A stretch of 64,000 nt of DNA, from contig NC_052620.1 of the NCBI RefSeq assembly GCF_016545825.1, positions 14,632,001 to 14,696,000 on the forward strand, written 5' to 3'. Source of the stretch: Eucalyptus grandis. Taxonomy: Eukaryota > Streptophyta > Magnoliopsida > Myrtales > Myrtaceae. The notes below the pieces were generated by a model. The model saw nothing but the letters and a program-made list of their open reading frames with translations, did no database searches and had not been told where the DNA came from. Positions 11,805 through 21,939 of the stretch are shown piece after piece; within the stretch, counting starts at the first letter, position 1; every line of letters begins with the position of its first letter. A program made the translations under genes and the position numbers.

Positions 11805-12753
11805 ATGATGGATCCACTGATGGGAGCCTTGTATCCTTCTGATGGGTTCCCATCGGACGATCAGTCAATATCTGCTGTTGTAGATCATTGTTTAGTTTCT
11901 AGACCAACTTTTCAAAGCGCACCTGACAGATGTGGAGAGATGCATCATTTGGTTGATGTTGCCCCATTTTCAAATGAATGTCGTGATGCACCGGACACCA
12001 AAGAGACTGAATTCTCCGATGCAGTCTTCGAGTACATAAGTCGCATACTCATGGAAGAAGACAAAGAAGAGAAGACATGCACGCTTCAAGATTCTTTGGA
12101 TCTATTGTCAGCTGAAAAATCCTTTTATGAGGTCCTCGGCAAAAAGTACCCGCCTTCACCTGAGCCAAGTCGCACCAATTGCATCACCTACAATGACAAA
12201 GACTCAAATGACAGTCTCTTAGACGGCACTAGATATACTAGCACTATCGGCAGTAGGAAAACCGGATCCTATGCTAATATTGGTCGGGTTGAAAATCCAG
12301 GCAATTATGGTACAATGAGTTTTGAAAGAGATATTAGTCCAGCGGCGTTTCAACCTAATCGAGGGGGTAATGCAGAGAGGCTTGACTTGTGTAGTGAGAG
12401 CCGAATAGTACGGCAGTTTAGGATGGGGGTCGAGGAATCCAGCAAGTTTCTTCCTAATCAAGCAACTACCGAACTTTTATATCAGGAACCACACGGAAAG
12501 ATTGACAAAGTGGACCGCCTCGGTGCATTGAAGAGAAAAGAGAGTCTCTATAGGGAGGAAGGAAACATGGAAGAGAGAAGTAGTAAGCAGGCTTTTGTTC
12601 ATGAAGAATCCGTACTTCGCTCGGATGCTTTCGACGTCATTCTACTTAACAGCCAAGGGGAGGGCCTGGCGCATCTTATGAATCTCCGTGCATCGTTGAA
12701 GCACAGAGAGAATGAAATCGCACACAAGATCGAAGAGCCCAAAGGTGGCAGAG
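11805..12753 (+). CDS. SCARECROW-like GRAS regulator, gene 1, N-terminal part
   Basis: GRAS proteins of the LISCL subgroup (SCL9/14/33-like) are nuclear transcriptional regulators, linked in model plants to stress and detoxification responses. This part encodes residues 1-316, the variable activation half. The conserved LISCL motif FEYISRILMEEDKEEK is at about residues 75-90 and AEKSFYEVLGKKYPPSP at about 102-118. ATG 11805 is chosen because the equivalent ATG is conserved in genes 2 and 3, just after the 5'UTR intron. A copia element interrupts the frame after GAGGT (12751-12755). Joined to 16601-17763 the frame is open for 704 codons, equal to gene 3. The end given here (12753) assumes the insert is spliced out as a GT-AG intron; without splicing the product would be about 320 residues with no GRAS domain. 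Confidence 0.8.
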
Positions 12754-12755
12754 GT

Positions 12756-13506
12756 TGTTAAATATGACTCGAGTTTGAGCGTTTGCTAAAACGCAAAATT
12801 TGGTGGACTCATGAAGGAATTACTGAAGAGGAAATAAAGTTGAAAAAAAAAAAAAAAAGGGAATCCGGCCGTGGGTATGAGAAACGAATTTACTCGTGGA
12901 TTCCGTCTGCATGTGAATGAATGGGTGGGCCCAGAGTCAAAGTGTTGACTCTGGGCACACACACGTTCAGCGAAGCACGGAGCGGAGCGTAGGTGGGCCC
13001 AAGCTTGGGCGCACGATTTCCTTCTTTGGCACGTCCTGCACACCCACGTATAAAAGTAAATATTATGCAGATTTTCTTCTGGAGGGCTTCTGAAAAATTG
13101 CCGACCAAAACCCTAAGTAGAAGTCACAAAAGGAAGCCGCGAAAGAGGTCTTCTTCTTGGGGTGTTGCTGTTGCACCCGTACGAGAGAAAAAAAAGGAGG
13201 AGCCGCATATCTTCAAGCTGAAGCGCGATCAAGAAAAGGAGTTCTTTTTCAGCGTTTGTTTTTGAGCTTGTGTGATAATTTTGTGTCGTGACTTGGGTTT
13301 GGGGTTAAATTGGGGCTTAGGAAACACCGAGAGAGTGTTTGAGTGACTTGAGTGTGTAATCTCCTTGTATCGCTCGATCTATAGTGAAATTCGCTACTTG
13401 CTCTCCCCGTGGACGTAGGTCTTTACGGCGAACCACGTAAATCGGTGTTTGATTTATTTTTCTTCTTCCGTCTATATTTTGTTCGATCGCTCGCCCCATC
13501 GCAACA
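12756..13506 (+). repeat. 5' LTR of copia-B
   Basis: This 751-bp LTR begins TGTTAAATATGACTCGAG and ends CGCAACA. It contains a TATA-like CGTATAAAAG near 13047 and an AATAAA near 12834. It differs from the 3' LTR mainly by small indels and one replaced block near 13392-13413. Confidence 0.95.
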
Positions 13507-13521
13507 AGTGGTATCAGAGCC
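13507..13521 (+). promoter_or_regulatory. Primer-binding site of copia-B
   Basis: AGTGGTATCAGAGCC follows the LTR end and is complementary to initiator tRNA-Met. Confidence 0.9.
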
Positions 13522-13547
13522 AGGCTTGGCTGAGTTGAAGCGAATCG

Positions 13548-14490
13548 ATGGCGACAGAAGAAGTAAAAGTGAGAATCGACAAATTTGATGGGAAGGATTT
13601 TAGTTTGGAAGATGCAGATTGAAGATTATCTTTATCGGATGAAACCGCACTTGCCCTTGTCCGGGAGAAACCAGCGACGATGAAGCAAGCTGATTGGGAT
13701 TTCTGGATAGACGAGCTATGGGTGTTATTCGGGCGACGTTGGCTCGTAACGTCGCGTTTAACATCCTCTGAAGGAGAAGACCACTGCTGATTTGATGCAA
13801 GCCCTGTCGGATATGTATGAGAAGCCCTCTGCGATCAACAAGGTCTGTTTGATGCGACGTCTATTTAACTTGAAGATGAAAGAAGGTGCGTCAGTTGCAG
13901 ATCATATCAATGAATTCAATGTGATTGTTAGTCAATTGAGTTCGGTTGAGATTGATTTTGAAGATGAGGTATGTGCTTTGATTCTATTATCCTCATTGCC
14001 ACGATAGTTGGAATACTACCGTTTCTGCTGTTAGTAATTCCTCCGGGTCAACAAGTTTGACGTTTGATGGGGTTCGAGATTTGATTCTAAGCGAGGACAT
14101 TCGTAGAAGAGAATCGGCGACCCGCATCTCTTGCTCTAGTAGGTGAAAATAGAGGAAGAGCTGTAATACGTGTGGGTAATGGTAGTACTAATATGAACAG
14201 ACGTAGTCAATCTAGGACTGCTAATGTTGTCTGTTGGAGCTGTGGCAAGAGGGGGCATCTTAGAAGGGATTGCCTTAAGCTGAAGAATGAGAAGGGTAAG
14301 GGAATTATGGTTGATTCTACATATAATGTTGCAGCTGTGCGAGATAATGCTGATTATGTCTTGTCATCACCGATTATTCATCGTTTGATGGATGGATTAT
14401 GGATTCTGGTTGTTCTTTTCATGTCACACCAAATAGAAATTGGTTTATCACTTATCAATGCACGGGTAGTGATAAAGTCCAGTTAGGGAA
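13548..14490 (+). pseudogene. Degenerate copia gag with zinc knuckle
   Basis: The ATG at 13548 follows the primer site and opens MATEEVKVRIDKFDG, typical of copia gag. A frameshift near 13600 puts the conserved WKMQIEDYL stretch in another frame. The later gag core (13792-14007) and the CCHC knuckle CWSCGKRGHLRRDC (about 14232-14273) are still readable. Several frame changes make it nonfunctional. Confidence 0.8.
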
Positions 14491-14599
14491 CAACACTAAG
14501 TGCAATGTTGTGGGTGTTGGTGATATTAAAATCGAGAATGCATGATGGTATCGTGAGGACATTGACTGGAGTGAGGCATGTTCAGAATTAAAAAGAACT

Positions 14600-15465
14600 T
14601 AATTTCCTTGGGTGCCCTAGATTCAGCTGGTTGCGGTATTCTTCAAAAGGTGGAGTTCGAAGATTGTTCGAGGTGCCCCTGGTGATAATGAAAGGAATCA
14701 AGCATGATGGCTCGTATAAACTTCAAGGTGAGACAGGTGATAAATTTATTTCTTTGCCGAGACGTCGGATGCATCTCGTTCGAAAGTCTTTTGACTGCTC
14801 AAAGAAGACTTGGGTGTTTGTGCCAAAGCACAAGTTTGATCTTGGTGTCGGGATCTTGCAGTCAAAAGCTTTGATCGAGACGTAGAGGCGGTAAGTTGAT
14901 CAAGCATGTGCGGACCGATAATAGCATGAAGTTTTGCTCAGAGCTGACAAATAAATTCTGCATGAAAGATAGCATAGTGAAACACCGCACTAGTGCTAGT
15001 AAATCACAACAATTTGCAGAATTGATGAGCAGAACATTACTAGAGATGGCCCGTAAAATTATCTCTAGTGCTGGTATGGCTAGGAGATTCTTAGCTAATG
15101 TGCTAAGTACAGTAAGCTACTTGGTGAATAGATCCCCATCAACTGCTATTGAATGGCGGACTCCTAAAGAAGTGTGGTCAGGTAACGTTGCTGGTTATTC
15201 TATCATTAGAATGTTACGTTGCCCGTATTATTTTCAAGTGAGTGATGGTAAGCTCGATAGGAGGGCAAGGTGCATATTTCATGACTATGCACAAGGTGAG
15301 CGAGGCGATCCGTTGTGGTGTCCAGATATAAATTCACCTGTTAACAGCAGAGAAGTTACCCTTGATGAGTCTCAAGTACTTCGGCTAGGAGTGATTATAG
15401 GTGTTAATACGGATCCGAACGGTGTTCGGCTTGAGGTGGAGTTGCAACCGAAACTCCCGAGGTAG
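14600..15465 (+). pseudogene. Degenerate copia GAG-pre-integrase and integrase fragment
   Basis: A pre-integrase relic (14631-14885) is followed by integrase-core sequence (14896-15300). It is recognisable from KHVRTDNSMKF, the LLEMARKII helix and SYLVNRSPSTAIEWRTPKEVW. The part from here to the 3' LTR holds only scraps of the pol C-terminus (KFKRCLNLDNIYV near 15710-15750). All RT catalytic motifs are absent. Confidence 0.75.
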
Positions 15466-15847
15466 CGAGTACTGGTACTAGCAAAGTAATCAACACGAGA
15501 TGGTGCTCGTAGCGAGGTGGAGTTTATAGAGCCAACGGTGGCTGTAACTGCTGAAATTAACAAGGTACGTTTTCGATCTCTTGATAGATATGGATGCAAT
15601 AATGGTTTTGCTTTATCTGCGGTTAGGGAGGTTGCGTCAGAAAATCCTTGCGGAGCAGTTAAAGGTGCATGTGGAGTTGGTATTCGATGAGATCCTCAAG
15701 TTATGGCAAAGTTCAAGCGATGCTTGAACTTGGATAATATCTACGTGGCGGTTGAGCCCATCGGGGCTATGGGAAAGTAGCAAAGCATAATTTGAATTTT
15801 TACGAAGCGATTGTAATTTGGCTCAAACATCGAGCCAAGGTGGAGAT

Positions 15848-16597
15848 TGTTAAATATGACTCGAGTTTGAGCGTTTGCTAAAACGCAAAATTTGGTGGAC
15901 TCGAAGGAATTACTGAAGAGGAAATAAAGTTGAAAAAAAAAAAAAAAAAAAGGAATCCGGCCGTGGGTATGAGAAACGAATTTACTCGTGGATTCAGTCT
16001 GCATGTGAATGAATGGGTGGGCCCAGAGTCAAAGTGTTGACTCTGGGCACACACACACGTTCAGCGAAGCACGGAGCGGAGCGTAGGTGGCCCAAGCTTG
16101 GGCGCACGATTTCCTTCTTTGGCACGTCCTGCACACCCACGTATAAAAGTAAATATTATGCAGATTTTCTTCTGGAGAGCTTCTGAAAATTGCCGACCAA
16201 AACCCTACGTAGAAGTCACAAAAGGAAGCCGCGAAAGAGGTCTTCTTCTTGGGGTGTTGCTGTTGCACCCGTACGAGAGAAAAAAAGGAGGAGCCGCATA
16301 TCTTCAAGCTGAAGCGCGATCAAGAAAAGGAGTTCTTTTTCAGCGTTTGTTTTTGAGCTTGTGTGATAATTTTGTGTCGTGACTTGGGTTTGGGGTTAAA
16401 TTGGGGCTACAGGAAACACCGAGAGAGTGTTTGAGTGACTTGAGTGTATAATCTCCTTGTATCGCTCGATCTATAGTGAAATTCGCATCGCTTCTAAAGT
16501 GGACGTAGGTCTTTACGACCGAACCACGTAAATCGGTGCCCGATTTATTTTTCTTCTTCCGTCTATATTTTGTTCGATCGCTCGCCCCATCGCAACA
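15848..16597 (+). repeat. 3' LTR of copia-B
   Basis: This 750-bp LTR matches the 5' LTR from TGTTAAATATGACTC to CGCAACA and is followed by the second GAGGT target copy. A TATA-like CGTATAAAAG lies near 16141. Confidence 0.95.
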
Positions 16598-16600
16598 GAG

Positions 16601-17763
16601 GTCGTGGCAAGAAGAAAAGAGGGAAAGTGGAGGTAGTCGATGTGAGGATGCTCCTCATCCAATGTGCACAAGCTGTGGCATCAAATGATCATAGGAGCGC
16701 AAATGCTCTGCTGAATGAGATCAGGAAACACGCCTCGCCTTTTGGCAACGGGACCCAGAGACTCGCTCACTACTTCGCTAATGGTCTTGAGGCGCGGTTG
16801 GCCGGCACAGGCAGCCAGATATATAGAGGCCTCGCCAATAGGAAAACAACAGCAGCTGATAAGTTGAATGCGTACCACCTGTATCTTGCAGCTTGTCCAT
16901 TCCAAAGATATTCTACTACCGTCTCAAGGAGGATGGTAATCGATACAGTGGCGGATAAGATGAGGATTCACATCATCGACTTTGGCATTCTTTATGGATT
17001 CCGATGGCCCTCTCTGATTCAGCGCCTTTCCCAAAGACCTTGTCCAACTAAGCTCCGGATCACCGGTATAGACCTGCCTCAACCCGGATTCAGGCCCGCA
17101 CAAAGAATCAAGGAAACGGGTCGGCGCTTGGCAAATTACGCAGAAAGTTTCAACGTGCCGTTTGAGTACAACGCCATTGCGAAGAGGTGGGAGTTCATTG
17201 AACTAGAGGAACTCAAGATCGATAGGGACGAGGTGACTATAGTCAACTGCATGTTCAGGTTCGAGAACTTGTTCGATGAGACCATCGCGGAAGAAAGTCC
17301 GCGAGACATTGTCCTCAACCTGATAAGAAGAGCCCAGCCGGATCTCTTCATCCACGGTGTTATCAACGGGAACTACAATGCCCCGTTCTTCGTCACTCGG
17401 TTTCGGGAGGCTTTGCATCACTTTTCTTCTTTATTCGACATGCTTGACACTATAATACCCTGCGAAAACCAGGAGAGAATGCTGATCGAGAAGGTTACGT
17501 TGGAAAGGGAGGCGTTGAATACGATAGCCTGTGAGGGATGGGAGAGAGTGGAGAGACCGGAGTCGTACAAGCAGTGGCAATTACGCAACATGAGGGCCGG
17601 GTTTGTGCAGGTGCCCTTAAGCAGGAGGCTAGCGCAGTTCGTATTCAACCAGATGGCTTCGCGCTACCACAAAGATTTCGTCGTAGATGAAGTCGGCAAG
17701 TGGCTGTTGATAGGATGGAAGGGACGGTTTCTATACGCCTTTTCTACTTGGAAACCGGCATAG
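16601..17763 (+). CDS. SCARECROW-like GRAS regulator, gene 1, GRAS-domain part
   Basis: This continues gene 1 (residues about 317-703) and ends at TAG 17761-17763. It holds the whole GRAS domain. The first leucine-heptad region starts at VVDVRMLLIQCAQAV (about residue 327). The VHIID motif reads IHIIDFGILYGFRWP (about 438). The PFYRE region includes PFEYNAIAKRWE (about 502) and SPRDIVLNLIRRAQPDLFI. The SAW region has RVERPESYKQW (about 631) and closes at WLLIGWKGRFLYAFSTW. No frameshift or stop is present. An open frame runs back into the LTR to about 16570 but lacks an ATG, so it is not a separate start. Starting at 16601 assumes removal of the copia insert by splicing; otherwise translation of this part would need an LTR-driven transcript. 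Confidence 0.8.
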
Positions 17764-18473
17764 CGAGATCGGTATGTGCGCATGGTTGAAGGAGCAAAAA
17801 TGAGGCCGTCACTAACAGCGCCTGTCAAAAATCAGACGATGACCGGGGATGTTGGAATCCCTTCATCATTCTCCTCAACATGTTTATACCTGGGTAAAAA
17901 CCCAGGTATGAGCTTTGCCTATGTTGTGATTGACTTGATTGCACTGACTGAAAGGTTGAATTGATGAAACCGACACCCATCGGTAGTGGCCGGAGGCGAC
18001 CGGAAGAGGCGGCGACCAAATGGAGCCATGGTGGTTTTAGGCCAATGTCCAAGCCAGCCTTAATTCTTGTAATAGTTTAGCTTAGATTAATATCAGTTAG
18101 CCTAATTTAGACATTGGTAGCCTAATTAGCATATGCTTTGTTAAATAAGATCAAATGGACTTAGCCTCACATTCAAACAAACGATTAGAATTGTCTAGCT
18201 TAGATTTCACCTTATTCAATTGATTAGAATTAAGCTTGCCTAAGTTCAAATAGCAAGATTACTCATATAGCAAGATTACGAGGGTTCATGTCTCAAGGCT
18301 CAATAATAGAGCTTTGTGTAATCTTTACCCACAAGTTGTGGGTTGTTTTCAGTTCTCACACCTAGGTAGATACATTTCAATTACTTGGGTGTTTACTTAC
18401 TGCACCGTCATTTCAATATATTGATTGCCAATTTCCTTTTCTAGAATAGGATAATATTATATTATAATTTTAA
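17764..18473 (+). repeat. GRAS gene 1 3' flank (array repeat)
   Basis: This matches 29040-29732 after gene 2, and the latter part matches 8662-9015. It probably includes the 3'UTR. It contains a perfect hairpin at 17886-17909. No other gene is seen. Confidence 0.8.
17886..17909 (+). other. Perfect 3'UTR hairpin, 10-bp stem, AAAA loop
   Basis: ATACCTGGGT and ACCCAGGTAT flank a four-base AAAA loop, 122 bp past the gene 1 stop codon. The same hairpin after gene 2 has a TTTT loop. Confidence 0.85.
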
Positions 18474-18993
18474 GAGAAAATTTCAAATAAGGACCCAAAA
18501 TAAATTTATTTTCTCAAATAAGAACCCAAAGTAAACTTTGTGTCATATAAATATCTGAAATAAACCCATTGTTTCAAATAAGAACCCAAAGTGAATTTTA
18601 TATCAAATAAGGATCCGAAATAATCAAGTTGATCTCTATTGAAAACCTTAGTTCACCAATAGACATTTTCCGGCATTTAAAATAGGGGCAATTTTGTTAG
18701 AAATTTGTGATTGGAAAAAAAAGGGAAAATTCTAAATTAATTAAGTTTAGGTTATTAATTTAGATGTTTACGTTTTCTTCTTTCTTCTCCCCTGCTGCTC
18801 TTCAACCAAATCACTGTCCAATGATTGTCACGACTCGATTTTCATCACTCCTCGTCTTGCTTGACCGACGGAGAATTTGGGTCCTTATTTGAGACAATGG
18901 ATCCACTTTAGGTCTAAATTTGATACAAAGTTCATTTCGGATCCTTATTTGAGAAAATTGGTCAACTTCGGGTCCTTATTTGGAATTTTCCCG
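18474..18993. mobile_element. MITE with about 50-bp terminal inverted repeats
   Basis: The left end (GAGAAAATTTCAAATAAGGA) and the inverted right end (GGGAAAATTCCAAATAAGGA) match over about 50 bp. AATTTTAA occurs at 18466-18473 and 18994-19001. The empty site is visible near 29730. An 8-9 bp duplication fits hAT or Mutator-type elements. Inner subrepeats of CAAATAAGAACCCAAAGT occur on the left side. No protein is encoded. Confidence 0.75.
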
Positions 18994-19257
18994 AATTTTA
19001 ATGAACTTCCTACAAAAACATTTGTATAGTCACTTTGTGACTAATGGGATTATAAATGGTAATCAAGAGTAATCTCTCGCTTAGATAACACACTGTTAAG
19101 TTAGGTACCTAAAGGGTTCTAATGAAAACATTAGCATAAGCAAGTCCCAATCCCTAGAATTCTTTAGTTGAGTAAAAATTGAGACCCCTACATCTCGATT
19201 GGTTTATAACCAACCCCCGACGATGGCTAGTAGTGACTCCTAAAAATATTTAAGTGG
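18994..19257 (+). repeat. Array spacer upstream of gene 2, left part
   Basis: This matches 29725-29990 and 10080-10350 and breaks off after TTAAGTGG at 19257. Confidence 0.8.
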
Positions 19258-21206
19258 CATTGACACCTAAATTTTACTATTTTAGTTAGGATTTAATCGT
19301 GTACAAAATTATGATTTAGTCACTAAAAAAAAGAAAAAGAAAAAAGAAGTAAAGAGTAAATAAATAACTTTCATTAAAATACATCATGTATGTTTTCATT
19401 AAAATCCGTTACGCGTAGACATTAGGAGTATTGACATAACTATCACTAATTATTAAATCTACAATTTAAAAAAAAAAATCGAAAAAAAAAAAGACAAAAA
19501 AAGCGAGGCCGGGGTGAGGCTAGGTCGGCCCGGCCTTCTTTCTTTTTCTCTTTATCCATTTCTATTGGCTTGGGCCTAGCCCAGCCTCCTTCATTTTTCC
19601 TTTCCTTCATCGGCCCAATCTTCTTCTCTTCTTCCCCTCTCTCTCCCTCACGCTAGCAAAGTACGATCCAGAGGATACGGGATGGCGAGGGAGCAGGGGA
19701 GACGGCGGATCGCACAGCATGATCCAAAGGTCGGATTCAGGCCGGCAAGGCAGCTGGAGGTGGCAGGAGCCATGCGCGCTTGCTGGCCGATCTTAAAAGA
19801 GAGATCGAGGAGCAATCCAAGGGGGGTTCTGGTTTTTTCTGCAGGTTTTGGCCGAGAGAGAGCAACAAGAACGTGAGCCCAAGAGAGTAATCAGCCGTCG
19901 TCCGGTGGTTCTTCCGTCAGCCGCCGGCCGCCGCAATACCCCCACCGAACCAAACCAGGTAGGTTTTCTCCGGTCATGTATGCTCTGTTTTTGTAGGGCA
20001 TCGGACTGGAGTTCGTGGCCGACCCGTTCGCACGAGCTTTGGTCCCTCCGGCCCCCGTAGGTCTTTATCCAAGTCTTTTTGTGTTTTTGGTTGTTTTCCG
20101 AGAATCTCGATCCCATTTCGAGTCCCGGTTAAGTAGGAAATCTAAACATTTAGTAATGCTCGCGGACTGTTTGTATAAATGCCTGAGTGAAGCCCGCATA
20201 ACTATTTCTGAACCTTTGTTCATTATAGGCGTCCTTCGTTGCTAGATGTGTTCTTTTGTTGTTCTACACGCTTTTTTTTCGTCCATTTTGAGTTTACATT
20301 GTCGTGGTTAGGGCTTATGGCCATATGTTGTGATTTGGGCTTATTTTTGTGCAAGTTGTGTCCCGTCTTCCTCCCTGTCCGTATAGGTGAGAGAGTGGGT
20401 GTCGGCTTGGCAGTGGCCCGAGTGCAGGTGGTGTCGATGCCGGTGACGAAGGGTAGTGAGGCTCGTTTAAAATGGCGTTGGTTTGGTCGATGAGTTTCGG
20501 TGAAAAAGAGTGTAGGAGATAAGGTGGCTTCGGCGTGCAGAGAGAACGCATGAAGAAGAAGAACACCAAAAGAGAAGAGAAAAGTGAAAGGAAAAGAAAA
20601 GAAAAAGAAATAAAAAAAGAGAAAAGGGAAGAAAGGACGGCGAATGGGGACGTTACGTGAAGAAGTAGGGGGTGCAATGAATAGGAAAAAATAGGGAAAA
20701 GACAAAAAGAGAAAAAGAAAGAAATAAAAACAAAATTTTTTTGTTTTTATCCGATTGGGTCGGGTAGCAAGTCAGATTGGATTTATCCGGTCCAAACCCG
20801 CTTCCTCGAATATAATATTTAATAAAATATTTAAAATTTCAAAAAAATTCAAACATTAGAATAAAAATTCAAAAAAATTCGAAAATTCAACAACTTTTAA
20901 AGAAAATTAGAAAAAAAAAAGAAAAAAATTCAAAAAATTTCAGAAAATATTGAAAATTCGAGTTTTAAAAAAAATATTAATTAAAAAAAAAGAAAATTAA
21001 GGAAAATTCAAAAAATTTCAGAAAATTCCAAAATTCAGAAAACTCTAAACATTTCCGTAGTAATTAGAAAGGCACAAAAAAAAACTCAAAAATATTTTTA
21101 AAAACCCAAAATGTTTTGGAAATTTTGAAAATTCAATTTTTCCAAAAAATACAAAAACTTCTAAAATATTAAAAAAAATCTTCAAAAAGTTAAAATTAAT
21201 CCATTG
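19258..21206. other. Unit-2-specific segment replacing ancestral spacer
   Basis: Units 1 and 3 have about 700 bp of shared spacer here that unit 2 lacks. In its place is 1.95 kb starting TGACACCTAAATTTTACTAT (19261), with a CT-rich promoter-like part (19540-19660), several GT/AG splice-like sites (CAG|GTAGGT near 19957, TTTTGTAG near 19997), a purine-rich tract, and a long AAAATTC-rich tail (20800-21190). This composition resembles a decayed LTR, possibly Gypsy type. No LTR pair, target duplication or convincing protein was found. Confidence 0.4.
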
Positions 21207-21939
21207 GTAATCGCTGCAGACCAGACTTCGAAAATAAAACAATAACTTTGTTCATGTGCTTTTCTTTCCAAAGTATGTATGTACGAATCAACACACATAA
21301 TATTTTAGTGCGACAGATTTTATTACATTTTAAATTTTCCACGCTTGACAGGGTCGTCAGCATGTGAAGAAAATTTATGGTCTTTAAATAATTTTCGGTG
21401 GGTAGTGGCAGTAATTGCTGCCGTTCTTCAGGCGCACGAAGACTGGGCTTGGCTTCTGCTGCCTCATATTTCTCTCTTCAGAACCGGGATATCCTTCAGG
21501 TATGCTTTCGATCTTCCTGTCAAAACTAGATGCAAACAAAATTATTAGCAGAGATTAGGTGGATTGAAGTCATCTACTATCATAGAGGACATGTGAGTTT
21601 GAGAATTTTATGTGAATGCGGTAGAAGGGTATCTGCAGATTATCATTGGTTTGGTTACTTGATCTACTGTCACTGACAACAACGATCGGCATAAAGAAAC
21701 CGTCACCTTTTCAAACATTACTGGAAAATATCAGAACTTGTGCAGATTGATTCTTTTAGGGTTTGGGTTGGCAATCGGAGTCTGAGGTTACAATAGGATA
21801 AGTCAGCTAGCCGAGATTTTTTTTTATTTTTCAGAAGGGAGCAACGAAACCTCGAACTTTGGGCTAAGATAACCAATCTATTGCAGCGAAGCTGGTATTT
21901 TCATGCTCTATTACCGTCAGAGTGAGTGAGAAAGCAACG
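21207..21939 (+). promoter_or_regulatory. 5' region of GRAS gene 2 with 5'UTR intron
   Basis: This matches 30730-31458 and 11085-11804. A TATA-like TTTAAATAATTTT lies near 21380. The donor CAG|GTATGC is at 21499/21500 and the acceptor TTACCGTCAG ends at 21920, just before ATG 21940. Confidence 0.6.

Larger units (their letters stand above)
12756..16597 (+). mobile_element. Nonautonomous Ty1/copia element inside GRAS gene 1 (copia-B)
   Basis: Two LTRs (12756-13506 and 15848-16597) bound a 2.34-kb interior, flanked by the duplicated target GAGGT (12751-12755 and 16598-16602). Next to the 5' LTR is the tRNA-Met primer site, and before the 3' LTR is the purine tract AAGGTGGAGA. The interior has degenerate gag, GAG-pre-integrase and integrase pieces but no reverse transcriptase or RNase H, so it could move only with help. 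The LTRs are close to identical, suggesting a recent insertion. It lies in sense orientation to the host gene. Confidence 0.95.

Noticed and set aside
12219..12461. Antisense frames repeated under all three GRAS genes (also 22346-22588 and 32566-32808)
   Set aside because: They are shadows of the conserved coding strand; similarity follows from the sense sequence.
16570..16600. Start of the gene 1 GRAS part inside the 3' LTR
   Set aside because: The frame opens at TTG within LTR sequence; the residues are LTR, not GRAS, and no ATG is present.
19682..20245. A small spliced host gene in the unit-2-specific segment
   Set aside because: Splice-like sites and an ATG exist, but the peptides are not recognisable and the base composition suggests a decayed repeat.
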